Shown here: positions 62,939 through 64,000 of the stretch, piece by piece
Layout of the letters: each line of letters begins with the position of its first letter
How positions within the stretch are numbered: position 1 is the first letter of the stretch
Source: Saururus chinensis
Taxonomy: Eukaryota; Streptophyta; Magnoliopsida; Piperales; Saururaceae
Assembly: GCA_035235625.1 (NCBI GenBank)
Contig: CP141146.1
Location: 27,336,501 to 27,400,500, forward strand
DNA: 64,000 nt
Reading direction: 5' to 3'
Position numbers and translations under genes: made by a program
Notes under the pieces: model-generated
What the model saw: the letters and a program-made list of their open reading frames with translations, nothing else
Databases searched by the model: none
What the model was told of the DNA's origin: nothing

Positions 62939-63856
62939 AGGTCAATTTGTAATTAAAAATTTAAATTCTTCAAGTTCACAAGAAGAGCATGCTAAGTCCA
63001 TCACCACTTTGAGAAGTGGAAAAGTCATTAACAAACACATTCCAATGAAGGTTGTTGAACCTAAGGAGTCTTTGAATTCAAAACATGAACTTAACAACTC
63101 TGATTGTGTTGCTCAAATTCCTCCTCCTTTTCCTCAAAGATTACAATCTTCTTCTAAATTGGTGCCAAATTGTGACATTCTTGAAATTTTTAAACAAGTG
63201 AAGATTAACATTCCTCTCTTAGATGCCATTAAACAAATCCCAAATGTTATGCTAAATTTTTGAAAGACCTTTGTACAATCAAGCGTAAGCTACATGTACA
63301 AAAGAAAGCATTTTTGACAGAACAAGTAAGTGCAATTTTGCAACAAAACACCCCACCCAAATATAAAGATCCTGGTTGTCCAACCATATCTTGTATAATT
63401 GGGAATAATAGAGTTGAAAAAGCTTTACTTGATCTTGGGGCAAGTGTTAATCTCTTACCTTATGCTGTTTATAAACAATTAGGACTTGGTGAATTGAAGC
63501 CCACAAGCATTACACTTCAACTTGCAGATGGATCAATTAAAACACTAAGAGGAATTGTTGAGGATGTGCTAGTACAAGTAGAAAAGTTTTACTTTCCTGT
63601 TGATTTTATTGTTTTGGACACACAACCAGTTTTGAATGCTTGTACTCAAATTCCTGTCATATTAGGCCGTCCATTTCTTGCTACTTCTAATGCTCTTATT
63701 AATTGTAGAAATGGTGTTATGAAGCTTTCTTTTGGAAATATGACTTTGGAACTGAACATTTTTAATATTTGCAGGCAACCAGGAGATGATGATGAGGATG
63801 TACATGAAGTTAATCTTTTAGAAAGTCTTGTTAATGACATGGCTAATATTTCTTAA
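62939..63856 (+). pseudogene. Gag-PR linker and Athila-like protease
   Basis: The frame at 63009-63263 carries LRSGKVINKH and PPPFPQRL, typical of the gag-protease linker. After a one-base shift near 63260 the 198-codon frame at 63260-63856 continues with FLKDLCTIKRKL. It then has the protease active site ALLDLGASVNLLPYAVYKQLG (the Athila DLGAS form) and ends with IPVILGRPFLATSNALIN. A TAA at 63854-63856 closes it. The frame then goes on toward RT (LESTPLLDTDRWKTRFEELPP at the window end). Confidence 0.85.
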
Positions 63857-64000
63857 TTTTTTGACCCTCTTGAAGCCTGTCTTTCTTATTTTAACATTGA
63901 TGATGATGTTATGATTAATGATGTAAATTCCTTGTTGGAGTCAACTCCATTATTGGATACTGATAGGTGGAAGACCCGCTTTGAGGAGTTACCTCCTTCT

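Larger units (their letters stand above)
59827..64000 (+). mobile_element. Athila-like Ty3/gypsy element, 5' end (continues past the window)
   Basis: 5' LTR 59827-61211, tRNA-Asp-type primer site 61215-61232, gag with zinc knuckle and protease. The RT-INT part and 3' LTR are outside the window. The primer type and gag style point to the Athila group. A solo LTR of the same family is at 12417-13860. Confidence 0.88.

Overview
This is flowering-plant nuclear DNA. It is AT-rich and dominated by nested LTR retrotransposons of the Ty3/gypsy superfamily. There is one multi-exon host gene, with GT-AG introns and a TATA box, and a duplicated fragment of a second host gene. The species cannot be read from the sequence; the density of long decayed LTRs suggests a large, repeat-rich angiosperm genome.

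Left block (1-23432): layered Ty3/gypsy remains. An LTR fragment (1-2190, minus) sits in the 3' part of another LTR (2191-3056) that is followed by a tRNA-iMet primer site. Its internal region is broken by a further LTR (3226-about 5193, with a 56-57 bp tandem array) and by a clean solo LTR (5697-9397, TSD TTTAT). A 3' LTR start follows a polypurine tract at 10360. Next comes a stop-ridden gag-PR-RT-RH-INT polyprotein (11422-16680) between two ~1 kb direct repeats. Its protease is split by a solo LTR of an Athila-like family (12417-13860, TSD GCTAA). Older fragments run to 23432 and include a 173 bp MITE (23074-23246).

Middle block (23433-36740): two solo LTRs of one unusually long (about 5.07 kb) family lie head to head, 23433-28511 (minus, TSD TAATC) and 29727-34798 (plus, TSD AAGTG). 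They form an 11.4 kb imperfect palindrome around a 1.2 kb centre with a TTC microsatellite and ~192 bp tandem repeats. A GGGTCGGG-rich, possibly hAT-related repeat follows.

Gene island (about 36740-40216): one host gene on the minus strand, encoding a CCCH zinc-finger plus WD40-repeat protein (ZFWD family) in nine coding exons. All splice sites and frames fit except a one-base deletion inside the first zinc finger.

Right block (40217-64000): tandem repeats, then an LTR (42261-50943) that holds a full-length Reina-like element (43036-48424, minus, TSD TATAT). Next is a 3.6 kb inverted duplication (52328-55953) of the 5' end of a prolyl-tRNA synthetase gene: 1.43 kb arms, about 97% alike, convergent, around a 763 bp spacer. 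If transcribed through, it would make a long hairpin RNA against that housekeeping gene, and it is the most interesting locus here. An older LTR with gag (to about 58600), an orphan Reina-like gag (59000-59826) and the 5' end of an Athila-like element (59827 to the window end) complete the window.
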